Shown: positions 30,300 to 39,228 of the stretch, one piece after another
Position numbering within the stretch: position 1 is the stretch's first letter
Layout of the letters: every line of letters starts with the position of its first letter
From: DAOSXA01 sp964526835
Lineage (GTDB): Bacteria; Zixibacteria; MSB-5A5; GN15; FEB-12
DNA: 64,000 bases
Assembly (NCBI GenBank): GCA_964526835.1
Contig: CAZGMK010000011.1
Span: 1 to 64,000, forward strand
Direction: 5' to 3'
Program-made: the position numbers and the translations under genes
The notes under the pieces: generated by a model
Seen by the model: the letters and a program-made list of their open reading frames with translations, nothing else
Database searches by the model: none
What the model was told of the DNA's origin: nothing

Positions 30300-31198
30300 T
30301 CAAAGTGCTGGACTACATCTTCGCCGCCCGGCCGATGCTGCACCTGCCGGTGTGGTCGGTGTATCTTGTCAGTCTGCATCTGTCCGACAGGGCGTTCGGG
30401 TGGCAGGACACGGCATTGCTGCCGGCGTTGAGTCTGCTGGTGGCCGGGGCCTACTACGTGAATCAGGTTTATGACCGGGAATCCGATCGGCTGAATCGAA
30501 AACTGGGTTTTTTGCAGCGGGGTTACACTTCACCCCGCAGTCTCATGCTCGGTTTCATTTTGCTCTCGCTGCTCGGGCTTGGGTTGGCCGCCCTGGCGGC
30601 GCCGGTCAAGTTGATCATCCTGCTGCAGCATTTCATTTTGGCGTGGATCTATTCCGGCCCGCCCTTGAGGTTGAAGGATCGTCCCTGGCTGGGGCTTCTT
30701 TCAAACGCCTGGGCCTACGGCTTCCTCGTTCCTCTGGTCGCTACCGGTCTGCAGTCGTCAGATGTGCTCGCCCTGATCAACTGGAATCTCCCGCTGTACT
30801 TCTTCGCTGCGGTAGCCGCGACTCACATCATGACCACTCTCCCCGACGCTGAAGGGGATCGCGCAATCGGCAAGCGTACGATAGCCGTGATCCTCCCGCC
30901 TGGCGTGTGTAAACTGCTGGCCATCGCCTTGTTCGCCGTGGCTGCCGCCGTAGCTCTGCAGACCCGGCAGGCCGCACTTACCTACGTGGCGGTGTTCTCG
31001 ATTGTCGTCGTTGTGTTCAGCTTGCTGATGCCGCTGCGCCGAATGGAACTCGCCGCGGCCAAGGTCCCGCTGCTGCTATTGTCCCTTCTGTCCGGATACT
31101 GGTACCCGGGTTACCTGTTGTTTATTGTTGCCCTGATTCTCGGCACGCGGATATACTATCTGAAGAGATTCCAGATGATCTATCCGGACCCGGCATGA
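30296..31198 (+). CDS. UbiA-family prenyltransferase
   Basis: 300 residues, about nine membrane helices. Both acid-rich Mg/prenyl-diphosphate motifs are there: N56-x3-D60-x3-D64 ('NQVYDRESDRLNRK') and D184-x3-D188 ('LPDAEGDRAIGKRT'). The second resembles the chlorophyll-synthase/homogentisate branch, with 'EGDRA.GKRT'. The acceptor is unknown: quinone precursor, phosphoribose or glycerol phosphate are all possible. It overlaps cdsA and the next gene by four bases each, so it sits inside a lipid operon; a role in envelope lipids rather than respiration is plausible (inference). Confidence 0.85.
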   Translation: MIKVLDYIFAARPMLHLPVWSVYLVSLHLSDRAFGWQDTALLPALSLLVAGAYYVNQVYDRESDRLNRKLGFLQRGYTSPRSLMLGFILLSLLGLGLAALAAPVKLIILLQHFILAWIYSGPPLRLKDRPWLGLLSNAWAYGFLVPLVATGLQSSDVLALINWNLPLYFFAAVAATHIMTTLPDAEGDRAIGKRTIAVILPPGVCKLLAIALFAVAAAVALQTRQAALTYVAVFSIVVVVFSLLMPLRRMELAAAKVPLLLLSLLSGYWYPGYLLFIVALILGTRIYYLKRFQMIYPDPA

Positions 31199-31728
31199 AA
31201 GTCGCGATCCTCACATTTATTCTCGGTGTCTTGCTGCTAGCAAGCTGTACGCCCTATCCGCGCTATCGCACGGGGACCGCCGAGAAACGTCAGCAGCCGG
31301 AGGTCTTCACCGGGCGAGGATATTCGACGAACGACTATCTCCGACTGGGCAGCATTATGCGCAGCTATCTCGGCAAGCCCTACATCGGCAAGTCACGCTA
31401 CGAGCGCGGGGTAGACTGTTCGATGTTCGTGCAGGAAGTCTTGGGCAGGTTCGATGGCAGGTCGTTTCCGCGCACCGTCGCCGAGCAATGGAAGCAGGGT
31501 CGGCCCGTCCACCGTCACGATCTGGCCATGGGGGACCTGGTGTTCTTCCGGACCAACTACGAGGAAGTTTCTCATGTCGGCATCTTCACCGACGGCAGCC
31601 GGTTCATGCACGCTTCCACCTCGCAGGGAGTGATCATCAGCAGCCTGTTGGAGGAATACTGGGCTAAACGATATGTCGGCGCCAGGCGTATACTGGAAAA
31701 GGAAACACGCGAAGCCGATCGTCGATGA
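31195..31728 (+). CDS. NlpC/P60-family lipoprotein (probable peptidoglycan endopeptidase)
   Basis: 177 residues. Classical lipobox 'LLAS-C' with the lipid-bearing cysteine at 18. The NlpC/P60 cysteine-peptidase domain has C75 in 'GVDCSMFVQEV', H127 in 'SHVGIF' and H139 in 'RFMHAS', a complete catalytic triad. These enzymes cut D-Glu-mDap-type links in peptidoglycan peptides. Start and stop overlap the flanking genes by four bases. The DUF linker between lipobox and catalytic domain is short (~30 residues), so no separate SH3 domain is present. Confidence 0.92.
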   Translation: MKVAILTFILGVLLLASCTPYPRYRTGTAEKRQQPEVFTGRGYSTNDYLRLGSIMRSYLGKPYIGKSRYERGVDCSMFVQEVLGRFDGRSFPRTVAEQWKQGRPVHRHDLAMGDLVFFRTNYEEVSHVGIFTDGSRFMHASTSQGVIISSLLEEYWAKRYVGARRILEKETREADRR

Positions 31729-33548
31729 CCAGACCGGATACACTCCAGGCCAAACTAGCCAACCTGCCGACCGATCCCGGCGTCTACCAGTTCAGGGACG
31801 CCGAGGGCCGGATCATCTATATCGGCAAGGCCAAGAACCTGCGCAATCGGGTAAGGACGTATTTTCAGGCCTCCCACCATCCCCACGGCAAGACCGGTCG
31901 TTTAGTTGCGAAAGTGACCGATGTTGACCTGGTAGTCACGGAGAACGAGGTGGAGGCCCTCATCCTTGAAGCGAACCTGGTGCGTGAATACAAGCCGCGC
32001 TACAACGTCGATCTCAAAGACGACAAGCACTTCCCTTACATCAAGATCACTACCGACGAACCATTCCCGCGGGTTATGATAGTCCGTCGCCTGGCCAAAG
32101 ATAATGCTACCTACTTCGGGCCGTATACGTCGTCGCGGGGCATGCGCGGGACCGTTGCGCTCCTTACTCAGATGTTCAGGATACGAAGCTGTAATCTGGC
32201 GATTCCGCATCCCAGAGGCAAAGAACAGAAGGTCTGCCTCGATTTCTATATCAAGCGGTGCGGCGGTCCTTGTGAGGGGCTGCAGTCCGAAGAGGATTAT
32301 CGAGAGAAGATCAATGCGGTTATCATGGTGCTGTCGGGCAAGGCCCCTGAGCTGATCGATCAACTCGAGGCAAGAATGGACGCCGCCGCAGAGGCCATGG
32401 AATACGAGGCCGCGATGGAATATCGCGACCAGATCGAGGCGGTTCGCTCGGTTATGCGTCAACAGCATGTCGATGTCGGCGAGATGGTCGACCGCGACAT
32501 CATCGCCCTGGCCCGCGAGGAGCGCGATGCGGTGGCGGTCGTCATGCAGATTCGCCGTGGGGCGTTGATCGGGCGACAGGACTTCCAACTCCTCGCTGAC
32601 CAGGACGATACCGATGAGACGATCCTGTTCGCCTTTCTGCAGCAATACTACAACAAGCAGCCCAATCTTCCGGGCGAAGTATATCTGCCATTTCAGATCA
32701 GCGAGTCAAAGTTGGTTGCCCGGTGGCTGAAGAAGATCAAGGGCTCGAAAGTAGTCATCCATACGCCCAAGCGGGGCGACAAAGTCAAGCTGGTTGATCT
32801 GGCCAATGCCAATGCACGGCTGCTTCTCGATGAGATGCTGATTCAGAAACGCGGCCACAGCGAGCGAATGAGCAAGATGGTCGTGGCGCTCAGGGATGCC
32901 CTCGCTCTGCCGAAGGCTCCGCTGACCATCGCGTGTTTCGACATCTCCAACACTGGTGAGACGGATGCGGTGGGCGCGTGTGTCTACTTCGAGAATGCCA
33001 AGCCCAAGAAGTCGGAGTATCGTCATTTCAGGATCAAGGGAGTGCGCGGTCAGGACGATTTCGGGATGATGCGCGAGGTGGTCGGGCGGTATTTTCATCG
33101 ACTCAGGGAAGAAGAGAAAACACCGCCGGATCTGATTGTGGTCGATGGGGGGAAGGGGCAACTGTCCTCGGCGCTCGGGGAGGTCAAGCGGCTGGGGTTC
33201 GATCAACAGTTGATTATCGGACTGGCTAAGCGTCTCGATGAGGTGTTTCTCCCGGGGCAGTCTGATCCGATTACGATCGACCGGCGCAGCCCGGCTCTGA
33301 TGTTGCTCAAGCAGGTCCGCGATGAGGCCCACCGGTTCGCCATCACATACAATCGCAAAGTCCGGAACAAGCGGACCTTCCGGTCGGAACTGGACGACAT
33401 TCCCGGGATTGGCCCGGCCAAGCGCGATGCCTTGATCAAGTACTTCGGGTCGGTCGAGCGTATCAGGCAGGCCTCGGTTGAGCAGTTGGCCGAGGTGCCG
33501 GGTATCGGCGGCCAGCTGGCTGAGACGGTTAGCAGAGCGTTGGCTTAG
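31725..33548 (+). CDS. uvrC: Excinuclease ABC subunit C
   Basis: 607 residues, typical. It makes both incisions in nucleotide excision repair. GIY-YIG nuclease at the N-terminus ('PGVYQFRDAEGRIIYIGKAK' and 'NLRNRVRTYF'), a UVR/UvrB-binding segment ('EAAMEYRDQIEAVR'), the RNase-H-like second nuclease ('LTIACFDISNTGETDAVGA', 'DLIVVDGGKGQLSSA') and tandem helix-hairpin-helix motifs at the end ('DIPGIGPAKRDALIKYFG', 'EVPGIGGQLAETV'). Its ATG overlaps the upstream stop by four bases. Confidence 0.97.
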   Translation: MTRPDTLQAKLANLPTDPGVYQFRDAEGRIIYIGKAKNLRNRVRTYFQASHHPHGKTGRLVAKVTDVDLVVTENEVEALILEANLVREYKPRYNVDLKDDKHFPYIKITTDEPFPRVMIVRRLAKDNATYFGPYTSSRGMRGTVALLTQMFRIRSCNLAIPHPRGKEQKVCLDFYIKRCGGPCEGLQSEEDYREKINAVIMVLSGKAPELIDQLEARMDAAAEAMEYEAAMEYRDQIEAVRSVMRQQHVDVGEMVDRDIIALAREERDAVAVVMQIRRGALIGRQDFQLLADQDDTDETILFAFLQQYYNKQPNLPGEVYLPFQISESKLVARWLKKIKGSKVVIHTPKRGDKVKLVDLANANARLLLDEMLIQKRGHSERMSKMVVALRDALALPKAPLTIACFDISNTGETDAVGACVYFENAKPKKSEYRHFRIKGVRGQDDFGMMREVVGRYFHRLREEEKTPPDLIVVDGGKGQLSSALGEVKRLGFDQQLIIGLAKRLDEVFLPGQSDPITIDRRSPALMLLKQVRDEAHRFAITYNRKVRNKRTFRSELDDIPGIGPAKRDALIKYFGSVERIRQASVEQLAEVPGIGGQLAETVSRALA

Positions 33549-33592
33549 ACGGAGTCGGTTGACATTCCGGGTTGCCACCGCCCTCCCGTTTC

Positions 33593-33622
33593 TTGTTGCC
33601 CCGATCCGGTCTCGCCTCTAAG
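33593..33622 (+). promoter_or_regulatory. Candidate xseA promoter (TTGTTG-N18-TCTAAG)
   Basis: TTGTTG at 33593 and TCTAAG at 33617, spacing 18, the spacer ending GCC; a near copy of the uppS promoter arrangement. Predicted start about 2 bases before the ATG of xseA. Confidence 0.45.
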
Positions 33623-33630
33623 TTGCTGCC

Positions 33631-34866
33631 ATGCAGCAGCAACCGCAGGCCTACAGCGTCTATGCCATCACCCGGATGATCAAGGACACCCTCGCGTCGT
33701 CATTTCACGATATCTGGGTCGAAGGCGAGATCTCCAACTATCTGCACCACACCTCCGGCCACCGCTACTTCAACCTCAAGGACGACAAGGCGGTCCTGAA
33801 GATAACCCTCTGGCGCTCGGTCGGATCCTCTCTCAAATTTGAGCCACAGAATGGCGGGAAGGTCCTGGCTTACGGCGATATCTCGGTCTACGAGAAGGCG
33901 GGGCAATATCAACTCAACTGCAGAAAGCTCATCCCCGTGGGTATCGGCGAGTTTGAGCTGGCCTTTCGTCAATTGCACGAAAGACTGGCCGCCGAAGGTC
34001 TTTTCGCCCCCGACCTAAAAAAGCCGATACCCCGATTTTCGACCAGAATCGGAGTCGTGACTTCGCCCACCGGCGCGGCCATCAGGGATATCATCAATGT
34101 GGCGCGGCGTCGCAATGACACTGTCCAGTTAATCATCTATCCGGCCCAGGTGCAGGGATCGGGAGCCGCCGAGACAATCGCGGCCGGCATCGAGTACCTC
34201 AACACTCGAGACGACATTGATCTGATAATCACCGGACGGGGAGGAGGCTCGCTCGAAGATATCTGGCCGTTCAACGAAGAGATTACCGTCCGCGCCATCG
34301 TGGCCTCACGTATACCGGTCATCTCTGCCGTCGGCCACGAAGTGGACACCACCCTGTCCGATCTCGCCGGCGACCTGCGCGCCCCGACCCCTTCGGCCGC
34401 GGCCGAGATTGCAATCTGGTCGCGCCGGGAATTCGAGGATCTTATTAATGGCCATGTTAATCGCGAGGCCATGTTGTTGGGGCACAGGCTCAAGAGCGCC
34501 CGTTCTGAGCTGAAGGGTTTGATAAGTCGCCCTGTGTTCAGCCGTCCGCAAGAACTGACAGGGCAGAGACGGCAGTACCTCGACAATTTGGTGCTGCGGA
34601 TGATCACTTCCGGAAAAACTGTTTTCGAACGCCGGGGCCAACGCTTATCTTCTACATTGGCTCGATTGGATGCCCTGTCTCCTCTGAAGGTTTTGCAGCG
34701 CGGCTATTCGGTCAGCCGGAAGGTGCCGTCAGGCAAGGTGTTGAAGTCGGCCGCGGACTTGCTGCCCGGCGACCGCATGGAAACACTTCTTGCCCGCGGC
34801 AGAGTTGTCTCATTTGTTGAGGAAGTAGCTGAGAAGCATCGCCATGACGGCAAGAAAGAAGTATAA
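33631..34866 (+). CDS. xseA: Exodeoxyribonuclease VII large subunit
   Basis: 411 residues. Degrades single-stranded DNA with XseB. N-terminal OB-fold ('VYAITRMIKDTL...WVEGEISNYLHHTSGHRYFNLKD', given as segments), the conserved 'RIGVVTSPTGAAIRDI' and 'IITGRGGGSLEDIWPFNEE', and 'VISAVGHEVDTTLSDLAGDL'. The coiled-coil region is shorter than in E. coli XseA. No Shine-Dalgarno sequence. It overlaps xseB by 23 bases, which fixes their ratio through coupling. Confidence 0.97.
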   Translation: MQQQPQAYSVYAITRMIKDTLASSFHDIWVEGEISNYLHHTSGHRYFNLKDDKAVLKITLWRSVGSSLKFEPQNGGKVLAYGDISVYEKAGQYQLNCRKLIPVGIGEFELAFRQLHERLAAEGLFAPDLKKPIPRFSTRIGVVTSPTGAAIRDIINVARRRNDTVQLIIYPAQVQGSGAAETIAAGIEYLNTRDDIDLIITGRGGGSLEDIWPFNEEITVRAIVASRIPVISAVGHEVDTTLSDLAGDLRAPTPSAAAEIAIWSRREFEDLINGHVNREAMLLGHRLKSARSELKGLISRPVFSRPQELTGQRRQYLDNLVLRMITSGKTVFERRGQRLSSTLARLDALSPLKVLQRGYSVSRKVPSGKVLKSAADLLPGDRMETLLARGRVVSFVEEVAEKHRHDGKKEV

Positions 34867-35089
34867 GGACTTTGAATCTGCGGTAGGGCGCCTGGAGGCC
34901 ATAACCGAGGAACTCGAATCCGGCGAGGCTACCCTGGAGGAGTCAATCGAATTGTACAGCGAGGGGCTCGCGATCGCCAAGGAATGCCATGACAAGCTCG
35001 CCGCTGCCGAGAATAAGATCAAGGTAATCGCCCGCAAGAACGACATTGCCGTCGAGGAGGACTTCGAGGTTGAGGAGGCCGACGAGTGA
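34844..35089 (+). CDS. xseB: Exodeoxyribonuclease VII small subunit
   Basis: 81 residues, normal size. 'FESAVGRLEAITEELESGEA' followed by 'TLEESIELYSEGLAI' is the XseB helical hairpin; the last 15 residues are strongly acidic. Several small subunits wrap one XseA. Begins inside xseA and its TGA overlaps the GTG of the next gene. Confidence 0.96.
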   Translation: MTARKKYKDFESAVGRLEAITEELESGEATLEESIELYSEGLAIAKECHDKLAAAENKIKVIARKNDIAVEEDFEVEEADE

Positions 35090-35976
35090 GTCCGGTGGCC
35101 ATTATGGATGGAAAGCAGAAGCTGGCCGCTGGGCGTAACTTGACCGACCGTTTGCTGACGCGCTACCTGCCTTCGCCCGATGTCGAGCCGAGGATCCTGC
35201 ACGAGGCTATGCGGTATTCGGTTATGGCCGGCGGCAAGCGCCTGAGGCCGATACTGGCCCTGGCGTCTTACGAATACTGCAATGGTGATACCGAGGGCTT
35301 TGATTTGCCCATCCATTATGCGATGGCCTCCCTCGAGATAGTCCACACCTACTCGCTCATTCACGATGATCTGCCGTGCATGGATGATGACGACTTGCGT
35401 CGCGGTCAGCCTACGTGCCACAAGAGATTCGGTGAAGCCGAGGCGGTTCTGGCCGGAGACGCTCTCCATGTAGTCGCCTTCGAGCTGATGGCGCGCACCG
35501 GTTCAGTCCCGGCCGTTCTCGAGCTGACTCACGCCGTGGGCACTCAGGGCATGATCGGCGGTCAGATGGCCGACATCGCAGCCGAGGGCAAGGAGGCTGT
35601 CACCCCTGCGGAGGTGATGAACATCCATATGCGCAAGACCGGGGCGCTGATTAGAAGCTCCGTCATTATCGGCGCCATACTCGCCGGCGCCGACCCGGCC
35701 ACCCGGGAGCACCTGTCATGCTACGGAGAGAAAACAGGGCTAGCCTTCCAGATCGTCGATGATATTCTGGACATTGAGGGTGATCAAGCCCTTCTTGGTA
35801 AGCAGGTGGGCTCGGACAGCAAGAACGCCAAGGCCACATATCCGGCGGCGGTGGGTCTCGATGAGGCTCGTCGACAGGCCGGAGAGCTGATAGAACAGGC
35901 TATCGAGGCCCTGGGCGGCGACGATGACAACATGCTGGCCTTTGTGGCCCGTTACATAGCCCAAAGGAACCGCTAG
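35086..35976 (+). CDS. ispA: Polyprenyl (farnesyl/geranylgeranyl) diphosphate synthase
   Basis: 296 residues, trans-type prenyl synthase. First aspartate-rich motif 'HDDLPCMDDDDLRRG' with the two-residue insertion typical of bacterial short-chain FPP/GGPP synthases; second motif 'FQIVDDILDIEGD'. It builds C15 or C20 diphosphates from IPP and DMAPP, the substrate of UppS upstream and of UbiA-type enzymes. A GTG overlaps the xseB stop; an ATG at 35104 is an alternative start. xseB-ispA-dxs is a widely conserved order. Confidence 0.94.
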   Translation: MSPVAIMDGKQKLAAGRNLTDRLLTRYLPSPDVEPRILHEAMRYSVMAGGKRLRPILALASYEYCNGDTEGFDLPIHYAMASLEIVHTYSLIHDDLPCMDDDDLRRGQPTCHKRFGEAEAVLAGDALHVVAFELMARTGSVPAVLELTHAVGTQGMIGGQMADIAAEGKEAVTPAEVMNIHMRKTGALIRSSVIIGAILAGADPATREHLSCYGEKTGLAFQIVDDILDIEGDQALLGKQVGSDSKNAKATYPAAVGLDEARRQAGELIEQAIEALGGDDDNMLAFVARYIAQRNR

Positions 35977-35996
35977 GAGTCTGCGTATAAAGCGAT

Positions 35997-37982
35997 ATGG
36001 AGTATTTGCCGCGCATAAACAGTCCGGCCGACCTGAAGAAGCTGAAGGCGGAGGAGCTCCCCGCGCTGGCCGAGGAAATCAGGCACAGGATCATCGCAAC
36101 GGTGTCTCAGACGGGAGGACATCTGGCCACCAATCTGGGCGCCGTGGAGTTGACCCTGGCCCTGCATTACACATTCAATTTACCCGGCGACAAGCTGGTC
36201 TGGGATGTCAGCCATCAGATATACCCGCACAAGCTTCTGACCGGACGGCGTGACCGATTCGACACGATTCGGCAGTACGGCGGTTTGGCCGGTTTCGCCA
36301 AGCGCGAGGAGTCGGAATACGATTGCTTTGGCGCGGGCCACGCCTCGACGTCGATCTCGGCGGCCTGCGGGCTGGCCGCGGCCCGGGACGCCGCCGGACT
36401 GGGTCACAAAGTAATTGCGATCATCGGCGACGGGTCGCTGACCGGGGGCCTGGCTTACGAGGGGCTGAACAACGCCGGCACATCCAGGCGTAACATGCTC
36501 GTGATCCTCAACGACAACACCTGGTCGATCTCGAAGAATGTCGGCGCGATATCAAAGTACCTGACCAATATAATGGCCGATGAGAAGTTCAACCGACTTC
36601 GCAACGAAGTCTGGGAGCTGACCGGCAGGTTCAAGCGACGCGATCGTATTCGCCAGACTATCGCCAACCTTGAGCACTCGATCAACTCGCTGCTGGTTCC
36701 GGGAATGGTATTCCAGAAGCTGGGCTTTCGGTACTTCGGCCCGATCGACGGTCACGACCTGCCGCTGCTCCTTCGCACGCTCGAGAAGATCAAGAACCTC
36801 TCCGGTCCGCTGCTGCTGCATGTGGGCACGACGAAGGGCAAGGGCTGCGAGTTCGCCGAGTGCAATCCTACGCGTTATCACGGCGTCGGAGCCTTCGACA
36901 AGATCACCGGCAAATTCGCCCCCAGGGTGGCCGGACGGCCGTCCTACACCGAGGTATTCGGCCGGACGATGGTGGAATTGGGTGCGAAGGACAAGCGTGT
37001 CATGGCAATAACTGCGGCGATGGCATCGGGTACGGGCCTGGTGGAGTTCAGCGAGGCATACCCGGATCGCTTCTTCGATGTCGGCATCGCTGAGGGCCAT
37101 GCCGGTTGCATGGCAGCGGGGCTGGCGGCCGGAGGCCAGCGCCCATATGTGGCCGTGTACTCCACTTTCATGCAGCGCGCCTATGACCAAGTGATCCACG
37201 ATATTGCTCTTCAGAAACTTCCGGTCGTGATCTGCATGGACCGGGCCGGCCTGGTCGGCGATGATGGTCCTACCCATCATGGCGTGTTCGACATCGCGTC
37301 GATGTCCGCAGTTCCGAGCCTGACTTTCGCGGCTCCGAAGGACGGATCCGAGTTGCGCGCGATGCTCCACCATACTATCACCCACGAGCCCGACGGTCCG
37401 ACGGCCATTCGATACCCGCGAGCCTCTGTTCCCGACGACGTTGACGAGAAAGTACCCGATATCGAGTGGGGAACCTGGGAAGAAGTCACTCCCGGCGGCG
37501 ACGTGGCCATTCTGGCGGTGGGTACGATGGTGGAGAAAGCGATGAAAGCAGCCGAGGAACTCGTCGAAAAGGGCATCGAGTTGTGGGTGATCAACGCTCG
37601 CTTTGTCAAGCCATTGGACAAGAAAATGCTGCGCCGAGTCATGGACAGCACGCGGGCCATTATCACGGCTGAGGAAGGCTGCATCGCCGGTGGCTTCGGG
37701 CAGGCGATCGCCTGCCACCTCGCGGAGAACGGTTATCGGGGTGGTTTCAAAGCGCTGGGTATCCCCGATGGTTTTGTCACTCATGGCGATCGCCCGCTTC
37801 TGCTGCGGGATGTAGGACTGGATGTTGCGGGTATCTGCCGGGCCGTCGCTCAGATAGCTGCGGGACGGGGTCAGCAGCAGGAGCCGAACCTTCTGAAAAA
37901 GCTCATATTCGGCAAAAATGGTAACCGCCGTCGTCGTGATGAACCCGACTCGGCTCGGTCGGTCGCCCAGGGGAATCGTTGA
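35997..37982 (+). CDS. dxs: 1-deoxy-D-xylulose-5-phosphate synthase
   Basis: 661 residues. First enzyme of the MEP isoprenoid pathway; joins pyruvate and glyceraldehyde-3-phosphate with thiamine diphosphate. The thiamine motif 'GDGSLTGGLAYEGLNNAG' begins near residue 144 and 'DCFGAGHASTSISAACG' holds the active-site histidine; the C-terminal transketolase domains include 'RFFDVGIAEGHAGCMAAGLA' and 'CMDRAGLVGDDGPTHHGVFD'. Its presence shows this organism uses the MEP route. 20 bases after ispA. The 3' end overlaps the open frame upstream of nadK but not its real start. Confidence 0.97.
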   Translation: MEYLPRINSPADLKKLKAEELPALAEEIRHRIIATVSQTGGHLATNLGAVELTLALHYTFNLPGDKLVWDVSHQIYPHKLLTGRRDRFDTIRQYGGLAGFAKREESEYDCFGAGHASTSISAACGLAAARDAAGLGHKVIAIIGDGSLTGGLAYEGLNNAGTSRRNMLVILNDNTWSISKNVGAISKYLTNIMADEKFNRLRNEVWELTGRFKRRDRIRQTIANLEHSINSLLVPGMVFQKLGFRYFGPIDGHDLPLLLRTLEKIKNLSGPLLLHVGTTKGKGCEFAECNPTRYHGVGAFDKITGKFAPRVAGRPSYTEVFGRTMVELGAKDKRVMAITAAMASGTGLVEFSEAYPDRFFDVGIAEGHAGCMAAGLAAGGQRPYVAVYSTFMQRAYDQVIHDIALQKLPVVICMDRAGLVGDDGPTHHGVFDIASMSAVPSLTFAAPKDGSELRAMLHHTITHEPDGPTAIRYPRASVPDDVDEKVPDIEWGTWEEVTPGGDVAILAVGTMVEKAMKAAEELVEKGIELWVINARFVKPLDKKMLRRVMDSTRAIITAEEGCIAGGFGQAIACHLAENGYRGGFKALGIPDGFVTHGDRPLLLRDVGLDVAGICRAVAQIAAGRGQQQEPNLLKKLIFGKNGNRRRRDEPDSARSVAQGNR

Positions 37983-37989
37983 TCGGTAT

Positions 37990-38862
37990 ATGAAATTCGG
38001 TCTGATTGCAAACCTTCGCCGGCGGGGCGCCTCGAGCGCAATCGCGTCATTCGAGGCGTGGGCGAAAGAGACCGGCAATGAACTGATCCTGTGCGACGAT
38101 CTCGACGAATTGAGCGACTCGGATCTGCCGATGGCCCCTCGCCAGGACATCGCCGGACAGGTCGATATGCTGGTTTCGATGGGGGGGGATGGGACGCTGC
38201 TGGCCTCAGCCAGGCAGGGAGGACCGGCCGGTGTTCCGGTTCTGGGTATCAATCTCGGGTCGCTCGGATTCCTCACGCAATTGCAGCCCCACCAGCTCCG
38301 CGGAGCGCTTGACAAGATTGCGCGCGGGGACTTTGAAATCGAGAAGAGGATGGTTCTGCAGGCCGAAATCGCCGGCAAACCGAGGCTGACCAGCCCTTAT
38401 GCCCTCAATGATGTGGTGATCGACAACGGCCCGATTGCGCGGCTGATAAACATAAGCCTGGCGGCCAACGGGGAAGAGGTCGTTAACTATCGCGCCGATG
38501 GGCTCATTCTCGCCACGCCCACCGGCTCGACAGCGTACAGCTTGGCCGCCGGTGGCCCGATTGTGCATCCCAGGATGGAAGCGATTGTCTGTTCGCCGAT
38601 ATCTTCGTTTTCCCTGTCCACGAGACCGATGATTTTTCCGGCCGGTGAGAGGCTGACTCTGCGGATTCGCAGCCAGCATGAGGTGGCGGGCCTCACCCTT
38701 GATGGCCAGGTGATGTCGCCGTTGATGGACGACGATGAGATCACGGTCACCCGGGCGGAGTTCTATCTGAAATTCGTTCGCTTTCCGGACAGCTCCTTCT
38801 ACGAGGTCCTTCGTCGTAAGCTGCATTGGGGAGTCTCCCCGCACGACAATTATCGTGAGTGA
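37990..38862 (+). CDS. nadK: NAD kinase
   Basis: 290 residues from ATG 37990, 7 bases after the dxs stop. Phosphorylates NAD to NADP. 'LVSMGGDGTLLASAR' (GGDGT motif), 'INLGSLGFLTQ', 'LNDVVIDNG', and 'RADGLILATPTGSTAYSLAA' with 'GGPIVHP' are all diagnostic. The family start 'MKFGLIANLRR' fixes the initiation site; an in-frame ATG at 37918 lies inside dxs. The Shine-Dalgarno sequence is weak, so it probably depends on coupling with dxs. NADPH supply to the MEP pathway makes the neighbourhood sensible. Confidence 0.95.
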   Translation: MKFGLIANLRRRGASSAIASFEAWAKETGNELILCDDLDELSDSDLPMAPRQDIAGQVDMLVSMGGDGTLLASARQGGPAGVPVLGINLGSLGFLTQLQPHQLRGALDKIARGDFEIEKRMVLQAEIAGKPRLTSPYALNDVVIDNGPIARLINISLAANGEEVVNYRADGLILATPTGSTAYSLAAGGPIVHPRMEAIVCSPISSFSLSTRPMIFPAGERLTLRIRSQHEVAGLTLDGQVMSPLMDDDEITVTRAEFYLKFVRFPDSSFYEVLRRKLHWGVSPHDNYRE

Positions 38863-38925
38863 GGCGGCGGGCCAAAAAGGCCTTGCCCTTGCTGAGCCGT
38901 TGATATAGCTTTGCTCACGCCGCAA

Positions 38926-39001
38926 GCGGGAGTAACTCAGTGGCTAGAGTCACGGCCTTCCAAGCCGTTGGTCGCGGGTTCGAATCCCGTCTCCCGCTCC
39001 A
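38926..39001 (+). tRNA. tRNA-Gly (anticodon TCC)
   Basis: Acceptor GCGGGAG/CTCCCGC, D arm ACTC...GAGT, anticodon stem ACGGC/GCCGT with loop CTTCCAA (anticodon TCC), T arm GCGGG-TTCGAAT-CCCGT, encoded CCA. Confidence 0.97.
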
Positions 39002-39228
39002 AATTCCTCCGACCCATTCAGACAGTAGGTCGAAACCCCATACGCGCTAACTTTAGGTTAGTGTTTTTTGTTGATTTTTGGGTTTTGGTGTGGTTACGCT
39101 ATGGCATGGATAACAGATACATTACCAAGGATAATGATTGGCTTCACGTCTTGAGCATGTTGCCTGACGACCTGGATCAGTCATGTATATCTAAGTTAGC
39201 GGTATCGCGGTTTCGCGAGATCGGTTCA

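Noticed and set aside
36552..38378. 608-residue minus-strand frame across dxs/nadK
   Set aside because: Shadow of two certain genes on the plus strand.
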